Shown here piece after piece: positions 36,496-44,851 of a stretch of 55,902 nt of DNA. The DNA comes from Clostridia bacterium. Lineage in GTDB: Bacteria; Bacillota; Clostridia; Oscillospirales; Acutalibacteraceae. A model generated the notes under the pieces. It was not told where the DNA came from. It saw only the letters and a program-made list of their open reading frames with translations, and searched no databases. Both the position numbers and the translations under genes were made by a program. Positions within the stretch are counted from its first letter, which is position 1. Every line of letters starts with the position of its first letter. The DNA lies in contig JAKSQK010000010.1 in NCBI GenBank assembly GCA_024404145.1, positions 1 through 55,902 on the forward strand, read 5' to 3'.

Positions 36496-38079
36496 TTAAA
36501 TATTCAAATCGTTTATTCTTTCTTTGAAACTGTCAAGCGGGTCCACATCGTTTTGAGGAGCAGTTTTCGGTTTATAAGGCCCGAGCTTATATGTAGCTCC
36601 CAATACTTCAAAAGCCGCCTTTCTTATGGCATCACGATAGGTTGATGTTTCGCCGTTTATAAGCGAACGGAACTGTTCGTTTTTGGCATCAATAAGCAAA
36701 CGCTCACCTTCGATATATGCGCTTGAACCCTGTAAAACTCCCGCAATAATCGGGCAGGTCTTTTTAAGAACTATTAGTATATCTTCCCATTGCGGAATCT
36801 TGCCGTTGCTTTCTTTTTCGAAAGCTGGGGTGATATCTGCAATTTCGGTGTTTTGCGAATTTTCAAATTCGCATTCCGGCTCGTTTTTTTTAAGCGGTTT
36901 TTCTGAAATCGGCACCGTACTCGGCTCTTTTACGGCAACCGTTTTGTTTGCTTCAAGCGCCGAAATTCTCGCTTCAAGCGATGCGATATCATTTCCGAGT
37001 TTCGGGTTGCAAAGGCGGATTATTGCCATTTCCATTTCGGTTCGGTGGTTTCCGTTTAGCATTTTCGAAGCGGTAGCTTGAAGAATTTCCAAAACCGAAA
37101 GAATTTCAGAAAGCTGATATTTTTCGGACTGTTCTTTAATGGCTTTTAGTTTTTTTGCCGAGCAGATTATCGGAAGATTTGTACCTTTAATTGTTTTGGC
37201 AATCATTAAATTACGGTAATGGCTTGTAAGTTCCGATAAAAGGCGAAGCATATCAACCGAAGAATTATGAAGTTTATCTATGAGCATAAGCGCTTCTTCG
37301 GTGTTTTTGTTTTTGATGGCTTCGGCAAGGGTTATAAGATATTCGTTACCTGCCATTGCGCAGACATTTACAACGGTATCTTCGGTTATATCTTTCGTAA
37401 CCGAGGCACAAAGGTCTAAAATAGAAAGGGCATCTCGCATACCGCCGTCGGCGGCGGCAGATATAAGCGATAATGCTTCATCGGTTATTGAAAAGCCCTC
37501 TTTTTGGGCGATATATTTAATTCTGTCGCAAATTTTTTCGGCATCTATTCTTCTGAAATCAAACCGCTGACAACGGGAAAGAATAGTTGCGGGAAGTTTA
37601 TGAACTTCGGTTGTTGCAAGAATAAAAATAACATGTTTCGGCGGTTCTTCAAGTGTTTTAAGAAGTGCGTTAAAGGCGCTCGGAGAAAGCATATGAACCT
37701 CATCTATGATATAAACACGGTATTTTGCGGCGGCAGGGCTGAAATTTACCTGCTCACGCAAAGACCTTATATCGTCAACACCGTTGTTGGAAGCGGCGTC
37801 TATCTCGCAGATATCGGTGATTTCGTCATTTGCTATGGCTTTACACATTTCACATTCGCCGCAAGGGTCTCCGTCTTTACTGTTTAAGCAGTTTACCGCT
37901 TTGGCGAGTACTTTGGCGCAGGTTGTTTTTCCGGTTCCTCTCGTGCCTGTAAAGAGATAGGCATGAACTGTTTTTTCGGAAGCAATTTCCGATTTTAATG
38001 TTTCGGTTATATGCTCTTGCCCGTAAACATCGGAAAAGGTTGCAGGACGGTATTTTCTGTATAACGCCGTATAAGCCAA
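36496..38079 (-). CDS. dnaX: DNA polymerase III subunit gamma/tau
   Basis: The clamp-loader ATPase, 527 residues. Walker A GTRGTGKTT near residue 45, the four-Cys zinc module in CGECEMC with upstream Cys, Walker B IIDEVHMLS, sensor and SRC motif ILSRCQRFDFRR. A low-complexity linker (about 360-430) precedes the C-terminal tau part. The start is TTG at 38079 with GGGGTGA 5 nt upstream. SRP RNA lies just upstream in the same direction, as in Bacillus. Confidence 0.96.
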   Translation of the reverse strand: MAYTALYRKYRPATFSDVYGQEHITETLKSEIASEKTVHAYLFTGTRGTGKTTCAKVLAKAVNCLNSKDGDPCGECEMCKAIANDEITDICEIDAASNNGVDDIRSLREQVNFSPAAAKYRVYIIDEVHMLSPSAFNALLKTLEEPPKHVIFILATTEVHKLPATILSRCQRFDFRRIDAEKICDRIKYIAQKEGFSITDEALSLISAAADGGMRDALSILDLCASVTKDITEDTVVNVCAMAGNEYLITLAEAIKNKNTEEALMLIDKLHNSSVDMLRLLSELTSHYRNLMIAKTIKGTNLPIICSAKKLKAIKEQSEKYQLSEILSVLEILQATASKMLNGNHRTEMEMAIIRLCNPKLGNDIASLEARISALEANKTVAVKEPSTVPISEKPLKKNEPECEFENSQNTEIADITPAFEKESNGKIPQWEDILIVLKKTCPIIAGVLQGSSAYIEGERLLIDAKNEQFRSLINGETSTYRDAIRKAAFEVLGATYKLGPYKPKTAPQNDVDPLDSFKERINDLNI

Positions 38080-38123
38080 TTAAATCACCCCAAACAAAAT
38101 AAAAAAATAAATTATATACTGAG

Positions 38124-38238
38124 CCGCACGAATGAGCCGATTTACTAAACGCACGGGATAAACTTCTTAATGCTGCTCGGTTCCCCGCCTGACATGGTTC
38201 GTAGTCTCCCGTCGTACAGGACCCGCCCATTCGCACGG
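38124..38238 (-). ncRNA. ffs: Signal recognition particle RNA (small, 4.5S type)
   Basis: About 115 nt on the minus strand. The ends CCGTGCGAATG and CATTCGTGCGG pair. The apical domain carries the universal Ffh-binding element: GTCAGG, then CGG-GGAA-CCG with the GGAA tetraloop, then AGCAGC. It is the short form without an Alu domain. It sits directly upstream of dnaX. Ends are set from pairing. Confidence 0.93.
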
Positions 38239-38261
38239 TTCAATATACAATTATATAATAT

Positions 38262-38290
38262 AGTATAATATAAAACTGAGCATTTTACAA
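38262..38290 (-). promoter_or_regulatory. Likely promoter of SRP RNA and dnaX group
   Basis: Minus strand TTGTAA (38290-38285), 17-bp spacer and TATACT (38267-38262). Start predicted about 17 nt ahead of the mature RNA. Several overlapping TATA-like hexamers make the exact -10 uncertain. Confidence 0.55.
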
Positions 38291-38307
38291 TAGCAAAATA
38301 TAAAAAG

Positions 38308-38336
38308 TTGAAAAACATAGGAAAATTTGTTATACT
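38308..38336 (+). promoter_or_regulatory. Promoter of the acyltransferase-galU group
   Basis: TTGAAA (38308-38313), 17-bp spacer and TATACT (38331-38336), with TG upstream of the -10. Confidence 0.75.
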
Positions 38337-38374
38337 ATATGTAATAATGAATATTTTATTTTCGGGAGTTAAAG

Positions 38375-39049
38375 ATGGAATCAATAAAGATTAAAAGTTT
38401 GTTTTCGCTTGAAAACACAAAAACCGCTCCGCTTCTTGAAAAATTCGAATATCCCTATGAGGTTTTACCATATATTTCGGATTTTATTTTGGAATACGGC
38501 AAAGCCCTCGATAAAAGTCTTTATAATGAGTTAGAGGGCGGTATTTTTATTGCCAAGAGCGCTACCGTTGCAAAAACTGCGAGTATAGAAGGGCCCTGTA
38601 TCATAGGCGAAAATTCACAGGTCAGGCATTGCGCTTTCATAAGGGGAAGTGTTTTTGTAGGGGATAACTGTGTTGTCGGCAATTCGAGCGAGATTAAAAA
38701 TGTTATTATTTTCAATAATGTTCAGGTTCCGCATTATAACTATGTTGGCGATTCAATTTTAGGATATCGCTCACATATGGGAGCAGGTTCAATTACTTCA
38801 AATATAAAGTCGGACAGAACTAATGTTAAAATCCGTGTCGGCGATGAGGTAATCGAAACCGGCATTCGTAAAATCGGCGCCTTTTTGGGCGATTATGTTG
38901 AAATCGGCTGCGGAACCGTTATGAATCCCGGAACGATAATCGGAAAACATACTATTGTTTATCCGCTTTCGATGGTAAGAGGTTATATTCCCGAAAACAG
39001 TATTTATAAAAACAGCACAGAGGTTGTAAAAAGATTAGATGAATATTGA
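38375..39049 (+). CDS. Left-handed beta-helix nucleotidyl/acyltransferase-like protein
   Basis: A 224-residue protein dominated by hexapeptide repeats (for example IFIAKSATVAKTASIEGPCI and VFVGDNCVVGNSSEIK) that fold into a left-handed beta-helix, as in the C-terminal half of GlmU. There is no N-terminal nucleotidyltransferase domain. HYNYVGDSILGYRSHMGAGS resembles the GlmU acetyl-acceptor region. A sugar-nucleotide acyltransferase role is likely but the substrate is unknown; galU two genes on supports sugar-nucleotide metabolism. Overlaps the Nudix gene by 11 nt. Confidence 0.82.
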   Translation: MESIKIKSLFSLENTKTAPLLEKFEYPYEVLPYISDFILEYGKALDKSLYNELEGGIFIAKSATVAKTASIEGPCIIGENSQVRHCAFIRGSVFVGDNCVVGNSSEIKNVIIFNNVQVPHYNYVGDSILGYRSHMGAGSITSNIKSDRTNVKIRVGDEVIETGIRKIGAFLGDYVEIGCGTVMNPGTIIGKHTIVYPLSMVRGYIPENSIYKNSTEVVKRLDEY

Positions 39050-39563
39050 AAAATGGGATGTTCTTAACTCTTACGGAAAATCAACCGGAAGAACTATTTT
39101 AAGGGGAAAAGCATTTTTGAAACCGGGCGAATACCATTTGGTAGTTCATATTTGGATAATTTCAAGCACCGGTAAAATACTTATCCAGCGCAGAGCCGAC
39201 GATAAAAAACTGATGCCGGGAGAATGGGCTGCAACAGGCGGAGCCGCCATTTCTGGGGAAAGTTCTTTTACTGCTGCAAGGCGAGAACTTTTTGAAGAAC
39301 TCGGCATAAAATCAAATCGGGATAACCTTATAAAACTTTTAAGACTTAAAAGAAAAAATTCTTTTCTTGATGTCTGGGCTATAACTGTTGACCTGCCCGC
39401 AGAAAGTCTTGTTCTCCAAAAAAGCGAGGTTGCTTCGGCTAAATGGGTAACTGCCGACCAACTTTACGATATGATAGAAAACGGCGAATATCATAACTAC
39501 GGCGATGAATATTTTGACAGCGTTTTCGAAAAATTAGATGAATACAGAGGTTCACTTTTATGA
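39039..39563 (+). CDS. Nudix hydrolase
   Basis: A 174-residue hydrolase of nucleoside diphosphate-linked compounds. The Nudix box is complete: GGAAISGESSFTAARREL followed by FEELGI. The start of the protein (EKWDVLNSYGKSTGR) resembles the IDI/MutT-like YfcD group. Overlaps both neighbours, so translation is coupled. The substrate is unknown. Confidence 0.88.
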   Translation: MNIEKWDVLNSYGKSTGRTILRGKAFLKPGEYHLVVHIWIISSTGKILIQRRADDKKLMPGEWAATGGAAISGESSFTAARRELFEELGIKSNRDNLIKLLRLKRKNSFLDVWAITVDLPAESLVLQKSEVASAKWVTADQLYDMIENGEYHNYGDEYFDSVFEKLDEYRGSLL

Positions 39564-40495
39564 GTTATAATATAGAGGGAAAACAATGCAAAGTCTGTAA
39601 CGCATACCTTTTTGAAGAGGACGATGTTGTTTTCTGCCCCGTATGCGGAGCGCCGCACCATAGGGAGTGCTATAACAGTTTAGGACACTGCGCTCTTGAA
39701 GAGTTGCATGGAACCGAGCGCCAATATGATTCTTCAAAAGAAGAGTCAAAAACCGAAAAGGAAAATATCAAAACCGAGGCAAACGCCGTTAAGGTTAAAT
39801 GCGCCCTCTGCGGCGAAGAATACAATGTAAACGAGGCGGTATGTCCAAATTGTTCAACGCCCAACTCTTTTAAGACGGGCGGTAGGTTTGTAACCTTCGA
39901 TTTTTTGGGAGGAGTACCTGCAGATATGGATTTAGGCGAAGGCGTTACCGCCGCCGAAGCCAAAAAATTTGTCTTTTCAAATACCCAGAGATTTATCCCG
40001 AAATTTGCGAGAATGAAGAACGGGCAAAAGGCCTCCTTTAATATTTTGGCATTTTTCTTTCCCTGCGCATGGGCGCTTTCGAGAAAAATGTATAAATTAG
40101 GGGCATTTATAGGTGCGTTGGAAGTCGCCTTTTCAATGCTTATGATGCCGTTTAATAATGTAATAAAATCCGGAATTCCGCAAGATGTTGCGCAAAACTC
40201 TACAAAACTTGCGACATATCTTATGGATAATATAAAGTTTTTCAGGGGTCCTGCTTTATATTTTGCTTTTGCCGCTTCAACGCTTACGGTTATTATGAGA
40301 ATAATAATCGGTATTTTCGGAGATTATTTTTATAGAAATCATACCTTAAAAACGGTTTCAAGCATAAAGAAAAGCGGAGAAGATATAGAAGAAAATATGC
40401 GAAAAAAAGGCGGAGTTAGTTTACTCCTTCTGATTTTGGGCATTCTGATAACCGATTATTTGCCCGTTTTGATAGCAAGTTTTGCAGGAATATAA
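39560..40495 (+). CDS. Zinc-ribbon/RING-like membrane protein with DUF2628
   Basis: 311 residues. Residues 10-45 hold a RING-like Cys/His array (CKVCNAYLFEEDDVVFCPVC, then HHREC), and a second zinc ribbon follows near 81-98 (CALCGEE, CPNC). After a linker come membrane segments of the DUF2628 type (FFFPCAWALSRKMYKLGAF and later hydrophobic stretches, about four in all). The function is unknown; bacterial RING/DUF2628 fusions are described only as predicted membrane proteins. It overlaps the Nudix gene by 4 nt. Confidence 0.8.
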   Translation: MSYNIEGKQCKVCNAYLFEEDDVVFCPVCGAPHHRECYNSLGHCALEELHGTERQYDSSKEESKTEKENIKTEANAVKVKCALCGEEYNVNEAVCPNCSTPNSFKTGGRFVTFDFLGGVPADMDLGEGVTAAEAKKFVFSNTQRFIPKFARMKNGQKASFNILAFFFPCAWALSRKMYKLGAFIGALEVAFSMLMMPFNNVIKSGIPQDVAQNSTKLATYLMDNIKFFRGPALYFAFAASTLTVIMRIIIGIFGDYFYRNHTLKTVSSIKKSGEDIEENMRKKGGVSLLLLILGILITDYLPVLIASFAGI

Positions 40496-40542
40496 GGCAA
40501 ATCAGCGTTAAAATTTACGCAAAAAAGAAATGGTGATTTTTT

Positions 40543-41412
40543 ATGAAAGTAAAAAAGGCGATTATTCCCGCCGCAGGACTCGGAACGAGGGTTCTTCCGG
40601 CATCAAAAGCGCTGCCAAAAGAGATGCTTCCTATTGTTGATAAACCCGCAATTCAGTATATCGTTGAGGAGGCGGTCAGCGCCGGAATTACCGATATTCT
40701 CATTATTACAAACAGAGGCAAAGGTGTTATCGAAGACCATTTCGACCATTCTGTCGAGCTTGAAGCCATGCTCGAACAAAGGGGTAATACCCAAATGCTC
40801 GAAGCCCTTGAAAATACCGCAAATCTTGCCAACATTTATTATATCCGCCAAAGGCAGACAAAAGGACTCGGCGATGCTGTATTAAGGGCCAAAGAGTTCG
40901 TAGGCAATGAGCCGTTTGCCGTTCTTTACGGCGATGATGTTGTTGTTGGCGAAGTTCCGGCAATAGGCGAACTTTGCGATGTTTATGAAAAATACGGCAA
41001 GAGCGTTGTCGGAATAAAAGAGGTAAGCGATGAACTTATCGTTAAATACAGTTCATTAAAGATAAACGCCGTAAGCGACTGTCTTTTTAATGTTACCGAT
41101 ATGGTAGAAAAGCCAAAACTTTCCGAAAAGTTTTCAAACTACTCTGTTTTGGGCCGTTGCGTTTTAGACGGTGAAATTTTCGGCATTCTCGAAAAAACGC
41201 CCTATGGCGCCGGAAACGAACTTCAATTGACCGACGCTATGAAAGAGTTGGCGAGAAACAACAAAATGATGGGCTTTGAATTTTCGGGCAAAAGGTACGA
41301 TATGGGAAGCAAAATCGGAATTCTCAAAGCTAATATAGAGGTTGGTCTTGACCATAAAGAAATCGGCGAAGAATTAAAAGAATATATTAAAGATTTGGCA
41401 AAAAAATTATGA
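40543..41412 (+). CDS. galU: UTP--glucose-1-phosphate uridylyltransferase
   Basis: Makes UDP-glucose for wall and capsular glycans and lipid glycosylation. The 289 residues begin with the nucleotide-binding KKAIIPAAGLGTRVLPASK and include EMLPIVDKPAIQYIVEEA, LYGDDVVV and the C-terminal KRYDMGSKIGI segment. ATG after AAAGAAATGGTG. A 4-nt overlap joins it to the HAD gene. Confidence 0.96.
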   Translation: MKVKKAIIPAAGLGTRVLPASKALPKEMLPIVDKPAIQYIVEEAVSAGITDILIITNRGKGVIEDHFDHSVELEAMLEQRGNTQMLEALENTANLANIYYIRQRQTKGLGDAVLRAKEFVGNEPFAVLYGDDVVVGEVPAIGELCDVYEKYGKSVVGIKEVSDELIVKYSSLKINAVSDCLFNVTDMVEKPKLSEKFSNYSVLGRCVLDGEIFGILEKTPYGAGNELQLTDAMKELARNNKMMGFEFSGKRYDMGSKIGILKANIEVGLDHKEIGEELKEYIKDLAKKL

Positions 41413-42092
41413 TAAAAAAATACACCACCGTATTTTTCGACCTCGATAACACTCTTTTTGATTTTTTGAAATCAGAAAATAAAGCGGTTAAAAATGCGCT
41501 TCGGAAAAACGGGCTTCCTCATGACGAAAAAACGGCGAAATTATATTCCGAAATCAATAAGTATTATTGGGAAAAGTATGAGCGAAACGAAATAGAAAAA
41601 CAGGATATTTTCGAGAACAGATTTTTAACCCTTCTTCAAAGAATCGGGAAAACCGCCGATGTTAAAAAACTGTCCGATGATTATTTCGGCGAACTTTCAA
41701 AGGGGCATGACCTAATGCCTTATGCTAAAGAAATATTAGATTATCTTAAAGGCAAAGGTTATATTTTATGCGCAACAACAAACGGGGTTTCAAAAACGCA
41801 GTACCGCCGAATAGAAGAATCGGGAATAGGAAAATATTTTGATGTTGTTTGTGTTTCGGAGGACGCGGGTAGTCAAAAACCCGAGAAGACATATTTTGAT
41901 TATGTTTTTTCAAAATGCGAAGAAAAGAACAGAGCCAAAGTTTTGGTAGTCGGCGATTCGCAAAGTTCCGATGTTTTGGGCGCTCTTAATTCTATGCTTG
42001 ATATTTGCTGGTTCAACCCCGAAAAAGCCGAGCCGAAATACAGCGTTAATTATGAAATTAAATCGCTTAAAGAATTAGAGAAAATTCTATAA
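41409..42092 (+). CDS. YjjG-type HAD phosphatase
   Basis: A 227-residue haloacid dehalogenase-like phosphatase. Motif I FFDLDNTLFDF carries the nucleophile and acid Asp; motif II is CATTNGVSKTQ; motif III/IV is SQKPEKTYFDYV and VVGDSQSSDVLGA. The helical cap between motifs I and II matches YjjG, a pyrimidine nucleotidase. It starts at the ATGA overlap with galU. Confidence 0.88.
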   Translation: MIKKYTTVFFDLDNTLFDFLKSENKAVKNALRKNGLPHDEKTAKLYSEINKYYWEKYERNEIEKQDIFENRFLTLLQRIGKTADVKKLSDDYFGELSKGHDLMPYAKEILDYLKGKGYILCATTNGVSKTQYRRIEESGIGKYFDVVCVSEDAGSQKPEKTYFDYVFSKCEEKNRAKVLVVGDSQSSDVLGALNSMLDICWFNPEKAEPKYSVNYEIKSLKELEKIL

Positions 42093-42096
42093 AATT

Positions 42097-42132
42097 AAAA
42101 GCAGAGATTTGCAAAAAATCTCTGCTTTTTTT
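42097..42132. terminator. Terminator between the HAD gene and dpaB
   Basis: A 14-bp stem (42097-42110, 42116-42129) with a GCAAA loop and T run rightward and A-rich left flank, serving both convergent units. Confidence 0.9.
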
Positions 42133-42704
42133 CATATTATAACGGGTTGAATTTGCTCACCTTTAAGGGCTTTTTCAACTGTTTTCGGAATAAGCGAAAA
42201 ATCGCAAACCAACGAGTTATGCTTTGAAAACGGGTCGTCTTGCCTAAACGGAACAAAATATATATTTTTGGCATTGCTTAAAAGTCCTATGTTTTTGGCA
42301 CCTGCGCCTAGGGCGTCGTTAGTTGCTATTCCCAAAACAACCGGTTTTTCGTTTCTAAGGTGTGCTTTAACCGCCATGGTAACCGGAGTATCGGTAATTC
42401 CGAGGGCGATTTTTGCGAGGGTGTTGCCGGTGCAGGGCGATACAACGATGATATCAAGCAAATTTTTAGGGCCTATCGGTTCGGCATCAGAAATTTTGCG
42501 GATAATTTTTTCTTTGCAAATATCCTCAATTTCTTCTATAAAATCCTGTGCTTTTCCGAAACGGGTGTCGGTTTTATAAACGATATCCGACATAATGGGT
42601 TTTATTTTTATATTAAATTTGCTGAGTTCTTTAAGCGCATCAACCGAATTTCTCATAGTACAAAAAGAACCGCAAAGGGCATAGCCGAGAGTTATATTTT
42701 CCAT
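42132..42704 (-). CDS. dpaB: Dipicolinate synthase subunit B
   Basis: A 190-residue flavoprotein-like subunit (SpoVFB) that, with subunit A, makes dipicolinic acid in the mother cell during sporulation. Family marks are GYALCGSFCTM at the start, VVSPCTGNTLAKIA and ATNDALGAGAKNIG. The ATG follows AAAGGAAAGG. It is 14 nt downstream of dpaA. Confidence 0.93.
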   Translation of the reverse strand: MENITLGYALCGSFCTMRNSVDALKELSKFNIKIKPIMSDIVYKTDTRFGKAQDFIEEIEDICKEKIIRKISDAEPIGPKNLLDIIVVSPCTGNTLAKIALGITDTPVTMAVKAHLRNEKPVVLGIATNDALGAGAKNIGLLSNAKNIYFVPFRQDDPFSKHNSLVCDFSLIPKTVEKALKGEQIQPVII

Positions 42705-42718
42705 TCATACCTTTCCTT

Positions 42719-43519
42719 TCAGTTGTTGCATTTATTAGCTTTAATTTGAGTTTTTATTGTTTTTGCAAGAATGTTTCCTGCCGTAAGAGGCGCCGTTTTT
42801 GCGGGGATAGAGGGAAGTTTATATGCCTTGATTTTTTGCTCGGTTGCAATATCAAAATCAAGACAGCCCTTGCTCGATAAGTCAATTATTATCGGCTTTC
42901 GGGGCAGATTTGAGTTATCAAAAATATCGGCGTCAACTGTATTGAATATTATATCAAAATTTTCTGATATGCGGTTTACGGCAGATGTATGAACAAAGTT
43001 TATGTTTTGCGCTTCAAGGAGAGAAAAATCCTTATCGTTACGGGCGCTGACCGTAAGGTCGCAACCGAAAGAGGCAAGTCTTGAAATTAAAACTTTTGCA
43101 ACTCTGCCGTTGCCGATAACCAGAACTTTCGATTTCCAAACGGTAAAATCGGTATTTTGTATCGCAAAAGCAATGGCTCCCTCTGCTGTGGGAACGCAGT
43201 TCAGATATGCAAAACTTTCTGATTTCATAAGGTCGATGCAGTTTTCATTTTCGAAGATATATTTGCAACTTATAATAAGTTTGCCCTTCGCCTTTTTCTC
43301 AACTTCGCAAAGGTATATTTTTCTTCTCGAAAGAGGGCAGTAAACCGTTTCTCCGTCCTTCGTTGCAGGAACGGGAAGAACGATAACATCAAAGTCGGAA
43401 ATAATTTCAAAATCGTTGTTAAAAAGTCCGAAACTTGAAACAAAATAACCTTCCGCTTTTAGATTTTCCATCGCAATTTTGCTTCGGTTGTCGCCGCCGA
43501 TAAAAAGAATTTTCTCCAT
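42719..43519 (-). CDS. dpaA: Dipicolinate synthase subunit A
   Basis: A 266-residue NAD(P)-dependent subunit (SpoVFA). It starts ILFIGGDNRS, typical of the family, and contains a Rossmann loop VIGNGRVAKVL. The ATG at 43519 is preferred; a TTG six codons earlier is also in frame. Many clostridia lack spoVF and use an EtfA-type protein, so this host has the Bacillus-type route. Expression should be under a late mother-cell sigma factor; I did not find a clear promoter. Confidence 0.92.
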   Translation of the reverse strand: MEKILFIGGDNRSKIAMENLKAEGYFVSSFGLFNNDFEIISDFDVIVLPVPATKDGETVYCPLSRRKIYLCEVEKKAKGKLIISCKYIFENENCIDLMKSESFAYLNCVPTAEGAIAFAIQNTDFTVWKSKVLVIGNGRVAKVLISRLASFGCDLTVSARNDKDFSLLEAQNINFVHTSAVNRISENFDIIFNTVDADIFDNSNLPRKPIIIDLSSKGCLDFDIATEQKIKAYKLPSIPAKTAPLTAGNILAKTIKTQIKANKCNN

Positions 43520-43542
43520 CAAAACACCCACAAACAAAAAAT

Positions 43543-43592
43543 ATAAGCGCCTAAATGCAACTTAATACATTTTATGGCGCCTTAATTTTTTT
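43543..43592 (-). terminator. Terminator after cca
   Basis: Reading leftward, an imperfect long stem (AAGGCGCC with GGCGCTT) is followed by TATATTTTTT. It separates cca from dpaA, so the dpa genes need their own promoter. Confidence 0.65.
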
Positions 43593-43594
43593 TG

Positions 43595-44764
43595 TTACTT
43601 ATTATCGAGCATTTTAAGAAGAGCTTCTTTTTTGTTTGCATCGGGATTTTTTCTTACCGTTTCGCAAAGATTTTGAAGAACCGTTCCTATCTCCTTATCT
43701 TTGTAACCGAGTTTTAATAAATCATCTCCGTTTATTTTAAGATGCGATATTTTATACGGCTCGGCAGAGTCGATTATTTTTTTAATCTTTTGTTTTTGCT
43801 CTTGGAAGTTTTCTGCCGTTTTAATGCTTAAAAAATCAAAATAATCATAAATTGTTTCGGCATCGGCAACCGATAATGCGAGTTTCAGTTCGCTGTCGCT
43901 GCTCTTATTATTTATAAAGTTCAGTTTAAGCATATCTTCAAAATATTTTTTATAAGCGTTAGATAATTTGAGATTTTTAATTACCTCAAAGCAATCACAA
44001 TCGCAAAGGTATAAAAACGCAAAAAAACGCAAATTTTCTTTGTTATCCAATTTGTTTAACAGTTTTAGCCCACGGCAGTTTTTGATGCCGAAATATTTAA
44101 GACCGCCCTTTTTTATCAACGGTTTTAACGCATTTGGATTTTTGCCCGAAACCGCCTTTATGAGTTCCGAAGCGACTCTTTCGGCGCTTATTTTTTCGAG
44201 ATTTTTACAAAGGCGAAGCGCCGAACTTTTTGTTTTCCTTTCGATTTTGAAGCCAAGAGTGCTTGAAAATCTGAAAAGCCGTAAAATTCTTAAAGCGTCC
44301 TCTGAAAATCGTTTTTCGGGGTTGCCTACCGCTCTTAAAATCTTTTTGTTCAGGTCGCCTATTCCACCGAAATAATCTACAAGTCCGCATTTTTTGTTAA
44401 ACGCCATGGCATTTACGGTAAAATCCCGCCTTGATAAATCCTCTTTTATATCCGAAACAAATTTAACATCGGCAGGGTGGCGCATATCCGAATATCCGCT
44501 TTCGGTTCGGTAGGTTGTTACTTCAAAAGGGGTATTGTTGCCGTCTATAACCGTAACTGTTCCGTGCTTTATGCCGGTGTCTGCGGTGTTCTTGAAAACG
44601 GACTTTATTTCTTTCGGCAAGGCGTTTGTTGTTATATCGTAATCATCTGGGGTTTTGCCCATAAGCAAATCCCTGACACAACCGCCTACGATATATGCTT
44701 CAAAACCGCTGTTTTCTATGGCGAGAAGAATATCGCCGACCGAAATCGGAATATTTAGCAACAT
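43595..44764 (-). CDS. cca: CCA tRNA nucleotidyltransferase
   Basis: Adds or repairs the 3' CCA of tRNAs. 389 residues with GGCVRDLLMGKTPDDYDITT (metal and nucleotide site) and the RRDFTVNAMAF motif, followed by the helical neck and body. The tail lacks an obvious HD domain. The ATG at 44764 with GAGG six bases upstream is preferred over the GTG at 44770. Divergent from murC. Confidence 0.94.
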   Translation of the reverse strand: MLLNIPISVGDILLAIENSGFEAYIVGGCVRDLLMGKTPDDYDITTNALPKEIKSVFKNTADTGIKHGTVTVIDGNNTPFEVTTYRTESGYSDMRHPADVKFVSDIKEDLSRRDFTVNAMAFNKKCGLVDYFGGIGDLNKKILRAVGNPEKRFSEDALRILRLFRFSSTLGFKIERKTKSSALRLCKNLEKISAERVASELIKAVSGKNPNALKPLIKKGGLKYFGIKNCRGLKLLNKLDNKENLRFFAFLYLCDCDCFEVIKNLKLSNAYKKYFEDMLKLNFINNKSSDSELKLALSVADAETIYDYFDFLSIKTAENFQEQKQKIKKIIDSAEPYKISHLKINGDDLLKLGYKDKEIGTVLQNLCETVRKNPDANKKEALLKMLDNK

Positions 44765-44810
44765 TTTCACCCTCTTTTGTAATAAAATGGTTTATTTTTT
44801 CAATAATATA

Positions 44811-44819
44811 TGATAAAAT
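44811..44819 (+). promoter_or_regulatory. Extended -10 of the murC group
   Basis: TGA-TAAAAT (44811-44819) lies 33 nt before the murC start; no good -35 is seen at 17 bp. Confidence 0.4.
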
Positions 44820-44851
44820 AATTATTTAGTAAGTAATAAGGGGTAGTTTTT

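Noticed and set aside
38241..38275. AT-rich repeats ahead of SRP RNA as a possible tandem repeat element
   Set aside because: They are overlapping TATA-type promoter sequence, not a defined repeat.
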